Positions 16,682 through 25,943 are shown, numbered from the stretch's first letter. The stretch: 64,000 nt of DNA from Planctomycetaceae bacterium (GCA_003233055.1 QIKP01000011.1:124001-188000); one strand, 5' to 3'. The notes: generated from the letters alone by a model not told the origin. Program-made: numbers and translations.

Positions 16682-18784
16682 CTACGCCAGTTGCAGCTCG
16701 GCTTTGCGCTCTTCGACGATTTCTGCCTGAATGCTCGACGGGACCGGCGCGTACTTATGTAGCTCCATGCTAAAGCTGCCTTGGCCTTGGGTGAGGCTGC
16801 GAAGGTCGGTCGAGTAGCCGAAAGTCTCGGCGAGCGGCACGTCGGCAATGATCTTGGTAAGGCCATTTTGCGTGTCGGTCGAAGCGATTATCCCCCGCTT
16901 GCTGGCAATCTGTCCCACGACCGAGCCTTGGAACTCGTCGGGGCACTCGATTTCCATCAACATGATCGGTTCCAGCAGAACCGGCTTCATGCGGCTGAAG
17001 TTTTGGCGGAAGCACTCCTGCGCGGTGAGCATGAAGGCCATGTCGGACGAGTCGACATCGTGGTACGTGCCATCCTCCAGCACAATCTTGATACCGACCA
17101 CCGGGTAACCCGCCACCGGGCCCTTGGCGAGCATCTGCCGAAAGCCCTTTTCGATCGCCGGGATGAAGTTCTTCGGAATGCGGCCACCGGTCACCTTGTC
17201 GACGAAGAGTAGCTCGTCTTCTTTCTCCATCTCTTCGCGGTCTTCGTTGGTCATCGGGCTCATCACGCCTTTGATATGGCCGTACTGCCCCGAACCACCG
17301 GTCTGCTTCTTTCGCTTGTGGTCAAACTCGTAGGCGACGTTGCCACTTTCGCGGTAGCTCACCTTCGGTGCCCCGACCTCGACCTCCACGCCATACTCGC
17401 GTTTGATCCGCTCGACATAAACTTCCAGATGCAACTCACCCATGCCGGCGATGAGGGTTTCCCCCGTCTCGTCGTCGGTAAAGACCTGGAAAGTCGGGTC
17501 TTCCTTGCGGAATCGCTGAAGGCCCTTACTGAGCTTGTCGGCATTGTCGCGCGAGAGCGGGTTGATCGACATTTTGATCACCGGCTCGGCGATAAAGATG
17601 TTTTCGAGCGTGCAGTACTTCGGCTCGGAGCAGTAGGTATCGCCACTGGCACAGTCGATGCCCATAATCGCAATGATGTCGCCGGCCAACGCTTCGTCGA
17701 CTTCTTCCCGCTTATCGGAGTGCATCCGAACGATTCGGCTGAATCGTTCCTTGCGACCGGTCCGTTGATTGTAGTATTGCTCGCCCTTCTTGACGGTGCC
17801 TTGATAGACTCGCGTGTAGGTCAACTGGCCATACTCGTCGTCAACGATCTTAAAGGCCATGCCAACGAACGGCTTCGAGGCGTCCGACTCCAGGATCATC
17901 ACCTCGTCTTCGCCCTTCATGCTGGTCCCTTTGTTCTCGATTTCGAGCGGCGACGGGAGGTAGCGATTGATCGCCTTGAGCAGCGGCTGGACGCCCTTGT
18001 TCTTAAACGCACTGCCGAGAAAAACCGGTGTAAACTCCTGCTCGATCACCGCATGGCGCGTGACCTCGTGAATCAGCGATTCGGCGATTTCTTCTTCGCC
18101 GAGCAGTTTTTCCATCAGATCGTCGCTGTACATCGAGAGTGCTTCGAGCATCTCTTGCCGGGCGGTCGTGGCATCCTCCTTGAGATTATCGGGAATTTCC
18201 TCTTCGCGAACTTTCTCACCATGCTCGCCATCGAAGAAGAACGCTTTCATCGTGATGAGATCGACCACGCCCTTAAAGTCTTCTTCGAGACCGATCGGTA
18301 TCTGCATCAGCACCGCGTCCGCACCTAGCTTCGCACGCACTTGCGAGACGACCGACGTCGGGTTGGCACCGGTTCGATCCATTTTGTTAATGAAAGCCAT
18401 GCGTGGGACATGGTAACGCTTCATCTGGCGATCGACGGTCATCGACTGCGACTGAACGCCGCCGACCGAGCAAAGGACCAGGATCGCCCCATCGAGAACA
18501 CGAAGCGATCGCTCTACCTCGACGGTAAAGTCGACGTGGCCTGGTGTGTCGATCAAATTGATTTTGTGACCTTCCCACTCCAGCGATGTAGCAGCACTCG
18601 TAATGGTGATGCCCCGCTCTTTTTCGAGCTCCATGTGGTCCATCGTGGCACCGTCGCCGCCGCCCCGAACGTCTTCGATTTTGTGGATGCGGCCAGCGTA
18701 GAAAAGAATCCGCTCGCTCAGGGTGGTTTTGCCCGAGTCAATGTGTGCGGAGATGCCAATGTTGCGGACTTTAGTCAGATCCAT
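16682..18784 (-). CDS. fusA: Elongation factor G, mitochondria-like (spdEFG1 type)
   Basis: The 700-residue GTPase drives ribosome translocation. G motifs are [19 protein letters not shown] (G1), [10 protein letters not shown] (G3) and [11 protein letters not shown] (G4). Domains II-V follow, with the domain IV segment [16 protein letters not shown] and the C-terminal [20 protein letters not shown]. Segments such as [20 protein letters not shown] and [19 protein letters not shown] resemble mitochondrial EF-G1 more than E. coli FusA, fitting the spdEFG1 subfamily described for spirochaetes, planctomycetes and deltaproteobacteria. The ATG at 18784 starts at the family position ([10 protein letters not shown]). 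It is not near rpsL, rpsG or tuf. Confidence 0.92.
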   Translation of the reverse strand: MDLTKVRNIGISAHIDSGKTTLSERILFYAGRIHKIEDVRGGGDGATMDHMELEKERGITITSAATSLEWEGHKINLIDTPGHVDFTVEVERSLRVLDGAILVLCSVGGVQSQSMTVDRQMKRYHVPRMAFINKMDRTGANPTSVVSQVRAKLGADAVLMQIPIGLEEDFKGVVDLITMKAFFFDGEHGEKVREEEIPDNLKEDATTARQEMLEALSMYSDDLMEKLLGEEEIAESLIHEVTRHAVIEQEFTPVFLGSAFKNKGVQPLLKAINRYLPSPLEIENKGTSMKGEDEVMILESDASKPFVGMAFKIVDDEYGQLTYTRVYQGTVKKGEQYYNQRTGRKERFSRIVRMHSDKREEVDEALAGDIIAIMGIDCASGDTYCSEPKYCTLENIFIAEPVIKMSINPLSRDNADKLSKGLQRFRKEDPTFQVFTDDETGETLIAGMGELHLEVYVERIKREYGVEVEVGAPKVSYRESGNVAYEFDHKRKKQTGGSGQYGHIKGVMSPMTNEDREEMEKEDELLFVDKVTGGRIPKNFIPAIEKGFRQMLAKGPVAGYPVVGIKIVLEDGTYHDVDSSDMAFMLTAQECFRQNFSRMKPVLLEPIMLMEIECPDEFQGSVVGQIASKRGIIASTDTQNGLTKIIADVPLAETFGYSTDLRSLTQGQGSFSMELHKYAPVPSSIQAEIVEERKAELQLA

Positions 18785-19177
18785 GGTTACTTTTTCTATC
18801 TCGACGAAGGGTTTCTTGCCGGGGTCCAAACCTGCCGGCAGCAGTGAGGAAAAACGCTATGCCAAAGCGACACGATGGACCGACGGAAGGAGTACGCCTT
18901 GCCAAGGATTGGCAGAAGACGAAAGAAGTCGGCCCAAATGGGTGGGCAACTGAAGCTTGTATCATAGCCAATTCGGGCATCGTTACTAGTCCAAAGCCGA
19001 CTTTTTAAGCCGGTTAAACAGGCTCCCACCCAAGAGAGGAATCTGGCCCAAAAACGGGGGCTTTCCCGCAGAAGGCCTCGAATGGGAGGAAATCGGGAAA
19101 TCACCGTCGAAAACTGGAGAGTTGCAAATTCTTGTCACGTACCGCTCTCTGCACGGAAATTAAGCGGAAGCGGAGTA
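18785..19177. other. EF-G upstream region
   Basis: This 393-base stretch between the ketosynthase stop and the EF-G start has no supported gene. On the minus strand it contains GGCTATGATAC (complement of about 18959-18969), an extended -10-like sequence roughly 180 bases before the EF-G start, without a well-spaced -35 box. It most likely contains the EF-G promoter and leader. Confidence 0.4.
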
Positions 19178-20236
19178 CTAGGTTTCGAGCCCGCCTAGAA
19201 TTCGGCTCTCCTGCCAATCGCAAGCGAGCATCACGCAGTTGATGCCGGAACCAATCCCCAGCAGCGCCAGCCGATCCCCCTTGCTGGCCGGACGCTCTTC
19301 CAGCCCACGAGCCATCGTCACTGGCAACGCGGCAGAACCGGTGTTGCCGAGAGTTTCCAGCGTGGCAAAGTCGATCTCTGGAGCAAGTCCCAAGGCGTCG
19401 AACAGCAACTTGCGGTGCGCCACGCCGACTTGGTGGCAAAAAGTCCGGTCAATCTCGCCAGGCGACAGTCCCGTTTCGGAGAGAAAACCATCAAACGTCG
19501 CCCGGCCGGTGGCGATTCCCTCGTGCAGAAGGGCTTCACTGTCGGTCTGCATCGACTCGCTGAGGCCATCGCTTTGGCAAAGTCCGTGGTGGCCGGTTCG
19601 AGAATACACCGCACCGCCGAGGAGCCGATTGCTCGTGCGACTCAGGTCGGCATCGGCCAGCACGAATGCCGCGCTTGCCGAGCCGATGGTCAGCGATGCG
19701 ACCGCTAACTTAATCCCCTTGCGTGAGAGGGACATGTCTTGATTCAACTGGTCGATGGTTCCCTCGACCAGATTACGGCCGCTCTCAGTCCCCACGACGA
19801 CGCCGGCCCGAATTTGGCCCAGCTCAATCATGTTGGCGACTTGAATGATGCCGTTGAGCAGGCCGAGGCACGCGTTGGAAAGATCGTAGACCACGCAATC
19901 GTCCGGAAGCCCCAGCTCATGATGCACTCGGCAGGCGGTGGCCGGCTCCAGGAAATCGCGACAGACCGAGCCATGCACCAGGGCGCCAAAGTGCTGCCGG
20001 TCGATGCCACTCGCCTCGATCGCCCGCCTTGCCGACGCGATGCTCATGTCACCCACACGAGCTCCCGGCGCAAAGAACCTTCGCTCGCGAATACCGGTCA
20101 TCAGTTCCAGCCTCCCCTCCGGGAGCTTCAGCCGCTCATAAACCGGCGCAAGACGCCGCTCCAGCTCGGCAGTGGTTACCACCTCCGCCGGCAGCGTGTA
20201 GCCAATCGATTCGAGACAGACACGTTGGTATTGCAT
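19178..20236 (-). CDS. 3-oxoacyl-ACP synthase III family protein, OleA-like
   Basis: The 352-residue thiolase-fold ketosynthase has the Cys-His-Asn triad: Cys123 in VYDLSNACLGLLNGI, His267 in FCHQVGVAH and Asn297 in LGNTGSAALPV. The SNACLG context and the LEPATA segment at about residue 96 resemble OleA, which condenses two acyl-CoAs head to head, more than the AAACAGF of FabH. No oleB, oleC or oleD gene is adjacent, so the OleA call is tentative. A role in hydrocarbon or other specialised lipid synthesis is possible, as is ordinary fatty-acid initiation. The divergent neighbour is a CPBP protease. Confidence 0.7.
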   Translation of the reverse strand: MQYQRVCLESIGYTLPAEVVTTAELERRLAPVYERLKLPEGRLELMTGIRERRFFAPGARVGDMSIASARRAIEASGIDRQHFGALVHGSVCRDFLEPATACRVHHELGLPDDCVVYDLSNACLGLLNGIIQVANMIELGQIRAGVVVGTESGRNLVEGTIDQLNQDMSLSRKGIKLAVASLTIGSASAAFVLADADLSRTSNRLLGGAVYSRTGHHGLCQSDGLSESMQTDSEALLHEGIATGRATFDGFLSETGLSPGEIDRTFCHQVGVAHRKLLFDALGLAPEIDFATLETLGNTGSAALPVTMARGLEERPASKGDRLALLGIGSGINCVMLACDWQESRILGGLET

Positions 20237-20248
20237 AAGAAAATTCGT

Positions 20249-20434
20249 GAGCCAGGCCGTCCCCGTCCCTGTTGAGGGGCGTGGTCCGATTGAAAAAGTT
20301 CGTGAGCCGGGTCGTCCTCGACCCCGGTTGCCTTGCAGCTAACACTCCGTCAAGAATACGAGGCATCGGGAGGACTGTAAAGTTGCTCGGCAACGGACAG
20401 TCGGACGACCAGGGCCGGGGACGCCCCGGCTCAC
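20249..20434. repeat. Family H repeats (gagccgggtcgtccccgaccccgg), three copies
   Basis: Two direct copies (20249-20271 and 20304-20330) and one inverted copy (20408-20434) lie in the 229-base divergent region before the CPBP gene. A fourth copy lies at 45265-45291 between the thiolase and fadB-like genes. Each is GC-rich and partly self-complementary. Confidence 0.65.
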
Positions 20435-20465
20435 CTTGAAGAAAAGTTCACCTTGAAGGGATCTG

Positions 20466-21191
20466 ATGGAAAAGCCTCCTGTTTCCCTTGCCGAGATGGC
20501 GATTCTCGCCTTCGCTTGCGTGCTGCCAACGTTCGTCACACTCGCCTATTTCGTGGGGGCGCAAGGCTCCGATTCGAGCGTGCAACAGGCGGTTTTTGGC
20601 GCAGCGAAGGCCCTGCAGTTTGCCCTGCCGATCGTTTGGGTTGGGCTCGTTTGTCGCGAAAGGCTCGCCTGGCCACGCCCGAGCCATCGCGGTTTGGCGA
20701 TAGGCCTGACCTTTGGCCTCGCCGTTGCGGGGGCGCTGTGGCTGCTCTACCAGGGGCTTCTGGGGACGCCGCTGATGGACGAGGCACTCCGCCCAATCCG
20801 CGAAAAAATTGCCGGGCTCGGCGTCGACTCGGCATGGAGGTTTGCGGCGTTGGGCGTTTTCTACTCGCTGGTCCACTCGCTTTTAGAAGAGTACTACTGG
20901 CGGTGGTTCGTCTTTGGCCGCTTGCGGCGGCTGGTCCCTCTGGTGCCGGCGATCGCTGTCTCTTCACTCGGCTTTGCTGCCCATCATGTGATCCTGCTCT
21001 GGCATTATTTTTCCCATGCCCCGGTGGTGGCTCTCTTGCTCTCGGCTTGCGTTGCGGTTGGCGGGGTGGCATGGGCGTGGCTCTACGAGCGTTCGGAGTC
21101 GATCTACGGCCCCTGGCTCAGCCATTTGTGCGTCGACGCCGCAATTTTTGCCGTCGGATTCCAACTGGCAAAACCTCTATTTGGCAACTGA
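20466..21191 (+). CDS. CPBP family intramembrane glutamic endopeptidase
   Basis: The 241-residue membrane protein has about six to eight hydrophobic segments and the three CPBP/CAAX-protease motifs: LLEEYYWRWFVFGRLRR (EExxxR-like), GFAAHHVILL, and LSHLCVDAAIF. Members cleave prenylated proteins, or act in bacteriocin self-immunity and membrane protein processing; the bacterial substrates are mostly unknown. The start at 20466 is preceded by GAAGGGA. It is divergent from the OleA-like gene. The substrate here cannot be inferred. Confidence 0.85.
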   Translation: MEKPPVSLAEMAILAFACVLPTFVTLAYFVGAQGSDSSVQQAVFGAAKALQFALPIVWVGLVCRERLAWPRPSHRGLAIGLTFGLAVAGALWLLYQGLLGTPLMDEALRPIREKIAGLGVDSAWRFAALGVFYSLVHSLLEEYYWRWFVFGRLRRLVPLVPAIAVSSLGFAAHHVILLWHYFSHAPVVALLLSACVAVGGVAWAWLYERSESIYGPWLSHLCVDAAIFAVGFQLAKPLFGN

Positions 21192-21722
21192 GACCACATC
21201 ATGTTGTGGCAGCGCGATTTCTTTTCGCTAAATCAACGAATTGGGTTGCAAAATAATTCGAGTCGGCTACATTCCTCCCATCGACTTGCATCTCCCCTCC
21301 GCCGACGTGATAAACGGTTGACACCAACAGGAGTTCGCACAAAACAAACGATAGGGATATCGAAGGGAAGCCAACTTGCTGGGTGACAACAGCAGGACGG
21401 CGACTTGATGGGGGTTCGTCCGGCCTTTTGGGGTGTCGCGTGCAAGGGATTGCCTGCGGTCATCACCGTTAGCGTTTGGTTTCTATTTTTACGGAAGCCA
21501 TTCGTCCTGCCTTGGCCTGCGTACGCCTTTTTCCAGATCGGGTGCCCACCCGGTGCTCAACGTGCCGATGGGGGACACCCGTGGAAAATCCCTTGCCTTT
21601 TGCTGCGCACGAACTTCAGGGATGAACGAAGAGGGCTGTCATTAGCGACTCGCAAGATTTTCAGGACGAAAATCCGGCATTCGCAGCAGGCTGCCTTCTT
21701 CCCGTTTACAGGGAGTGTAGAA
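21192..21722. other. 531-base region upstream of the C26-family gene
   Basis: No supported gene is seen. The open frame of the downstream gene extends back to 21405, but that part is not family-like and lacks a good ribosome site. A TTGACA at 21315-21320 could be a -35 box, although no good -10 follows at 17 bases. None of the main repeat families is present. Confidence 0.4.
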
Positions 21723-22493
21723 ATGATGTCGAAACCTATCATTGGCATGAATGCCGACTTTCGCGCCGCTGCGGGTGATACCCCCGCGTTTTCCTACGTC
21801 GGAGCGGGCTACTTCGAGTCGATTCTTAAGGCGGGTGGTATCCCCCAGATTATTCCACCGCTGGACGAGTTGGACGATATCGAGCAAGTCCTCGATGGGC
21901 TCGATGGCGTGTTGCTCGTCGGAGGAGCGGATCTCGATCCCCAGCGGGATGGCTGGATGCTTCATCCAACTGTCAAACCGCTTGATCCTCGGCGGGAGAC
22001 TTTTGATCGCGGGCTTGCAAAACTCGTCTGCGAACGCCGGATGCCCCTGTTTGGGATCGGCGTCGGGATGCAGCTCATGAACGTAACCATGGGAGGCAAC
22101 CTGTTGCTACACATCCCGGAAGATCGCCCTCAAGCGCTGCCGCACCGCGACGCCCTCGACCCGGCACATCGCCATACGCTGGAGATTTTGCCCGGCTCGC
22201 TCCTCGACCGGGTGTATGGCGACGGTGAACTTCGTGTCAACAGTCGCCACCACATGGCGATCGACGAAGTGGCACCTGGCTTCGCTGTGACCGCCAAATG
22301 TCCCGATGGCATCATCGAGGGAATCGAATCCAAGTCACCCGACTGGTTTGCTCTCGGCACGCAGTTCCACCCCGAAGCCAACACCGCCTCGGCACTCGAC
22401 ATGCGAATCTTCGATGAATTCATTGATGGTATCAAAGCCGGTATCGATGCTCGCATCCAAGACAACGAGGAGGCCGTCCGCCTTGTGGCCTAA
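21723..22493 (+). CDS. Peptidase C26-family (PuuD-like) protein lacking the nucleophile Cys
   Basis: The 256-residue protein has the class I glutamine amidotransferase fold of gamma-glutamyl-GABA hydrolases: GMNADFR near the start, DGVLLVGGADLDPQ at about 61-74, and the His/Glu part LGTQFHPEA (His216, Glu218). The nucleophile elbow, normally ICRGMQ, reads FGIGVGMQLMNV, so residue 113 is Gly (codon GGC, 22059-22061). Without the Cys, ordinary hydrolysis is not expected; it may bind a ligand or have another role. The double ATG at 21723 matches the family start. A strong terminator follows at 22540. Confidence 0.8.
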   Translation: MMSKPIIGMNADFRAAAGDTPAFSYVGAGYFESILKAGGIPQIIPPLDELDDIEQVLDGLDGVLLVGGADLDPQRDGWMLHPTVKPLDPRRETFDRGLAKLVCERRMPLFGIGVGMQLMNVTMGGNLLLHIPEDRPQALPHRDALDPAHRHTLEILPGSLLDRVYGDGELRVNSRHHMAIDEVAPGFAVTAKCPDGIIEGIESKSPDWFALGTQFHPEANTASALDMRIFDEFIDGIKAGIDARIQDNEEAVRLVA

Positions 22494-22539
22494 CAGAGCG
22501 TAGGCTTCATCGATTCGATTCCATCCTCCAGCGTTGGAA

Positions 22540-22585
22540 GAGCCCGACATGCGCACGGACCGCGCATGTCGGGCTCACTTTTTTT
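22540..22585 (+). terminator. Rho-independent terminator after the C26 gene
   Basis: A perfect 15-bp stem (GAGCCCGACATGCGC at 22540-22554 and its complement at 22562-22576) with a 7-base loop is followed by ACTTTTTTT. It lies about 47 bases past the stop. Confidence 0.9.
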
Positions 22586-22605
22586 CGGGGACTGGAAGAC
22601 CGTTC

Positions 22606-22630
22606 TAGCCGACGAGCTACGTCTCGTCGG
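22606..22630. repeat. Family F repeat
   Basis: TAGCCGACGAGCTACGTCTC plus GTCGG, ending one base before the stop codon of the minus-strand thioesterase gene (22632-22634). Confidence 0.85.
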
Positions 22631-22631
22631 A

Positions 22632-23021
22632 TCACGCATCGATCAGCAAATACTCGGGCAACCTTTGCACATGACCCTCGCGGTCGATGCAGGCGATCGT
22701 GCTGGTCCCCTCGGCGAGCAGGTCGCCGTCGCGATGGACTTGATACTCGTGGTCAATCCGTGCCCCGCGTGCCCGCTTCGTGTGAATCGAAATGCGAAGC
22801 GTGTCGCCAAACCGCGCCGGCAGCCGGTAGGTGCAGGCAATCTTGTTGACCACCAAGAGAACCCCGTCGCGTTCCAGCTCGGCGTACTCATGCCCGATCG
22901 TCCGCAGGTGCTCGACCCGGGCGATCTCGAAGTACTTAAAATAGTTGGCGTGATGCACGACGCCCTGAGCATCGGTTTCGTAGTAGCGAACTTCGAGGGA
23001 GAACTGGTAATCACGGGACAT
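22632..23021 (-). CDS. Acyl-CoA thioesterase, 4-hydroxybenzoyl-CoA thioesterase/YbgC type
   Basis: The 129-residue hotdog-fold enzyme carries the YbgC-type active site VRYYETDAQGVVHHANYFKY with the catalytic Asp, followed by FEIARVEHLRTIGHEYAELE. The central RLPARFGDTLRISIHTKRAR completes the family pattern. YbgC proteins hydrolyse short or aromatic acyl-CoA thioesters in the cytoplasm and in some bacteria associate with the Tol-Pal cluster. No tol genes are near here, so the physiological substrate is open. The ATG at 23021 fits the family. It is divergent from the ACT-domain gene. Confidence 0.87.
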   Translation of the reverse strand: MSRDYQFSLEVRYYETDAQGVVHHANYFKYFEIARVEHLRTIGHEYAELERDGVLLVVNKIACTYRLPARFGDTLRISIHTKRARGARIDHEYQVHRDGDLLAEGTSTIACIDREGHVQRLPEYLLIDA

Positions 23022-23225
23022 GGCGGCGTCGTTTCTCTTTCAACGGCGAGGGAAAGGCAACGGAGGGGGAAGAGAGCTGATTCTACCCGATGGGCACGGC
23101 GACTTCAGTGGGCCGGCGGGCGTTGAAAGAGGGAGGGTACTAGCCTATATTGACAGGCGATCGCCATCGGTGTGCGGTGGCGCATTCTCCTCTAGGACTT
23201 TTCCTTCAGCAAGGAGCCCTCGACC

Positions 23226-23753
23226 ATGAGCATGGGTGATGAGAGCATAGGTGATGGGAGTACCGGTGAAGGCGCGGGAACGGGTTTCGCCACAATGCAG
23301 GGGCGCGATTACCCGTCCATTCGGCAATTTACCGTGTTTCTCGAAAACCGCGTCGGGCAATTGCTGGAAGTCGTTCGCAAATTTGAGGGAAGCCGAGTCC
23401 GGATCGTCGCACTCAGCATCTCCGATTCCACCGAGTCTGCCCTCGTGCGATTTCTGGTGAGCGATCCCGAGGTGGGTCGTGAAATCCTTGAGCGTGCGGG
23501 CCTTGCAATCGTCGAGTCCGACCTCATTGGCATCGAACTCCCCGACATTCCCCAGCCCATGCTGCGAATGTGTACGGCCCTCCTCGCTGCTGAAATCAAT
23601 ATCTCGCAGGTCTACCCCCTCCTCGCGCGCCCGACCGGGCTTCCCGTCGTGGCGGTGATGGTCGACAACATTGAGATGGCCGTCGACACGCTTCGGCACA
23701 AGGGATTTCGAATGATTAACGAAGACGAGCTGAAAGACTGGGACTCCGCCTAG
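23226..23753 (+). CDS. Tandem ACT-domain protein
   Basis: The 175-residue protein has a 30-residue Gly/Ser-rich N-terminus followed by two ACT-like modules: IRQFTVFLENRVGQLLEVVR with VRIVALSISDSTESALVRFL, then MLRMCTALLAAEINISQVYP with LPVVAVMVDNIEMAVDTLRH. ACT domains bind amino acids and usually regulate a partner enzyme; here there is no catalytic domain. An AGGAG site 8 bases before the ATG supports the start. It is upstream of a zinc-ribbon membrane protein with a family F repeat between them. The ligand is not predictable. Confidence 0.78.
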   Translation: MSMGDESIGDGSTGEGAGTGFATMQGRDYPSIRQFTVFLENRVGQLLEVVRKFEGSRVRIVALSISDSTESALVRFLVSDPEVGREILERAGLAIVESDLIGIELPDIPQPMLRMCTALLAAEINISQVYPLLARPTGLPVVAVMVDNIEMAVDTLRHKGFRMINEDELKDWDSA

Positions 23754-23768
23754 CCGCCAGAGAAACAG

Positions 23769-23793
23769 TAGCCGACAAGCTACGCCTTGTCGG
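23769..23793. repeat. Family F repeat
   Basis: TAGCCGACAAGCTACGCCTT plus GTCGG. Both A/T changes in the arms are compensatory (GACAAG pairs with CTTGTC), so the palindrome is kept. Confidence 0.85.
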
Positions 23794-23837
23794 ATTGGTA
23801 CCTCCCTGCAGATAAACCACGAACCGCTTCGCTCTCT

Positions 23838-24542
23838 ATGGCCATTCAAGTCACTTGCCCCGGTTGTCTCAAGCGATTCAGCGTTGCGGATAAGCACGCA
23901 GGCAAGCAAGGGCCCTGCCCTGCCTGCAAAAAAACCATCGGCATTCCGAAGTTGGAAGATCAGGTGGTGATCCATGAGCAGGTGGAGGGACCGGTCGACT
24001 CCAAGGGCCGGAGCATTCTCAAAACCAGCCGGAAGACCGACGCCAAGTTTCAGCCCCTGGTGGCTGGTGTGGCGGCAGGTGTGACCCTTATCGCGTTCAT
24101 CGCCGCGTTTTTGATGAAAGGGACAGACTCTGTAAATAGCCTTGTCGTACTCGGCATCGGCGAGGCAATTCTTGGGCCACTCGTCGCACGAGGAGGATAC
24201 ATGTTCCTTCGCGACGACGAATACGAACCTTACCAAGGGTCGCAGCTTTGGTTGCGATCCGGGGCGTGCGGCCTGCTCTTTGCGGCCTCTTGGTTCTTGT
24301 TTGGTTTCCTTCTGATTCGTTTTGCCACGCCAGAAGACATTGCGACGGGCCTCCAAATGTGGATGCTCCTGGTGCCGCTCGTCCCGATGTTTCTCCTCGG
24401 GTTAGTCGCGGGATACGCGGCCTTTGACCTGGAACCGGCCAACGCCGTGATGCTGTTCGCCCTCTTCTTTATTTTCACAGGACTGCTGCGAATCGTGATG
24501 GGTTTGCCGTTTGTTCCCGGACTAGTCCTGAGTGGCAGTTAG
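23838..24542 (+). CDS. Zinc-ribbon membrane protein, unknown
   Basis: The 234-residue protein starts with a short zinc-ribbon-like motif, CPGCLKRFSVADKHAGKQGP then CPACKK, giving two CxxC pairs about 19 residues apart. A linker follows, then four or five membrane helices (for example FQPLVAGVAAGVTLIAFIAA, SGACGLLFAASWFLFGFLLI, MLLVPLVPMFLLGLVAGYAA). Proteins of this layout are frequent in planctomycetes, but I do not recognise a functional family. The ATG at 23838 is chosen because the ribbon begins directly after it. It may be co-transcribed with the HD gene 14 bases downstream. Confidence 0.72.
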   Translation: MAIQVTCPGCLKRFSVADKHAGKQGPCPACKKTIGIPKLEDQVVIHEQVEGPVDSKGRSILKTSRKTDAKFQPLVAGVAAGVTLIAFIAAFLMKGTDSVNSLVVLGIGEAILGPLVARGGYMFLRDDEYEPYQGSQLWLRSGACGLLFAASWFLFGFLLIRFATPEDIATGLQMWMLLVPLVPMFLLGLVAGYAAFDLEPANAVMLFALFFIFTGLLRIVMGLPFVPGLVLSGS

Positions 24543-24556
24543 AAACACGACGCCCC

Positions 24557-25915
24557 ATGTCGCACGATTTGCACACGCTACCTGAACTTGCGACGAGACA
24601 CTCTGCGACGGAACTCATTCGGCTGCCACCCGGCACCGACGTCCCGCTCACGCCGCGTGTGCGCAGGCTGATCGATACCCCTGCCATGCGTCGTCTGAGT
24701 GGCATTTCGCAACTCGGACTCGTCCGACTGGTTTACCCCGGCGCTGGGCATAGTCGGTTGGAGCACTCGATCGGTGTCTATGGCGTAGCGCTCGAATTCC
24801 TCACTCGGCTCTCGAGCAACGATCGCTTCTCCCGCACGACTTCGGCCGTCGATGCGGAACACTTTCTCGCGGCAGCGCTCCTCCACGATGTGGGCCATTG
24901 GCCCTACTGCCACCCCCTCGAAGACATTCGACTTGAGGGACTCGTCGATCACGAGTCGCTCGCGCGCGAGGCAATCACGCAGGGGCCTGTCGCCGAGGCA
25001 CTGGAAAAAGATTGGAAAATCGATCCTTCCCGCGTTGCCGATCTGATCGAAGGAGTCGCAGAATCGCCGAGTGAGAAAATTCTCCGCAGCATGCTCTCCG
25101 GGCCAATCGATGTCGACAAGATCGACTACCTCGCCCGCGATAGCCTCCATGCGGGCGTTCCGTACGGCCGAAACTTCGACCCGCATCGCCTGGTAGCGAG
25201 TCTTTGCCTGAATGAGGCGGGCGACGCGATTGCCATCTCTGACAAGGGAAAAACAGCCGCCGAGCTGATGGTGTTCGCCCGATACGTGATGTTCAGCGAA
25301 GTCTACTGGCACCACGCGGTTCGTTCGGCAACGGCCATGCTGCAGCGGGCCGTCTATTCGGTGTGCGATAAGCTCGATTGGCCCGCGCTCTACCTAGCCA
25401 ACGACGAACAGTGGGGCCGCGCTCTGACGCAATCGACGGGGACGCAATCGACAGGGGCCCAATCGACGGGGGCATCGCCGTCCGCTGAATTGGTGTCAGG
25501 GATTTTTGGTGCCGAGCGAAAACTTTACAAACGCCTAGCCCAGTACAGTCTCTTGGAATCGCCCGAGATTTATAAAAAGTTGGCCCGACAACCGTACGCT
25601 TGGCTCGTCGGCTGCGCCGAGCGGCTCGCGGACGTGATGGCTTCCCAGATCGGTAGCGTCGTCGCCCCCCATGAGATTCTCTTGGACACCCCTCCGATGA
25701 AGCTCGAAGTACAATTCAACATCGAAGTCTACTCCCCAAAACGCGACCGTTATCGACCGCTGGGCGACGTGTCGCCAGTCGTCAAGACACTCGCCCGAGA
25801 ACAATTTGACGACTACGTGAAACGGGTGCGCGTCTTTGCCCACCCTCGCATTGCACCTTTGCTGAGGGAAGCCGACATCGATCACCTCGTCAGCAAGGCG
25901 ATCGGTGAAAATTGA
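24557..25915 (+). CDS. HD-domain phosphohydrolase (dNTPase-like)
   Basis: The 452-residue protein has the dGTPase/SAMHD1-like HD layout: LVYPGAGHSRLEHSIGVYGV (first His), ALLHDVGHWPYCHPLED (His110-Asp111), DHESLAREAI, and IDVDKIDYLARDSLHAGVPY (last Asp). It could hydrolyse dNTPs or other phospho-substrates; specificity is not visible. Between about residues 291 and 308 lies a low-complexity insert with TQSTG/AQSTG repeats, encoded by a three-fold tandem near 25430-25478. It follows the membrane protein gene closely and overlaps the upstream region of arsC, consistent with an operon. Confidence 0.82.
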   Translation: MSHDLHTLPELATRHSATELIRLPPGTDVPLTPRVRRLIDTPAMRRLSGISQLGLVRLVYPGAGHSRLEHSIGVYGVALEFLTRLSSNDRFSRTTSAVDAEHFLAAALLHDVGHWPYCHPLEDIRLEGLVDHESLAREAITQGPVAEALEKDWKIDPSRVADLIEGVAESPSEKILRSMLSGPIDVDKIDYLARDSLHAGVPYGRNFDPHRLVASLCLNEAGDAIAISDKGKTAAELMVFARYVMFSEVYWHHAVRSATAMLQRAVYSVCDKLDWPALYLANDEQWGRALTQSTGTQSTGAQSTGASPSAELVSGIFGAERKLYKRLAQYSLLESPEIYKKLARQPYAWLVGCAERLADVMASQIGSVVAPHEILLDTPPMKLEVQFNIEVYSPKRDRYRPLGDVSPVVKTLAREQFDDYVKRVRVFAHPRIAPLLREADIDHLVSKAIGEN

Positions 25916-25943
25916 TTCCCCGCAAGACGGAAGACGAGGACGC

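Noticed and set aside
23145-24356. Minus-strand frame of 403 residues
   Set aside because: It overlaps the ACT and zinc-ribbon genes on the other strand; composition is non-coding-like.
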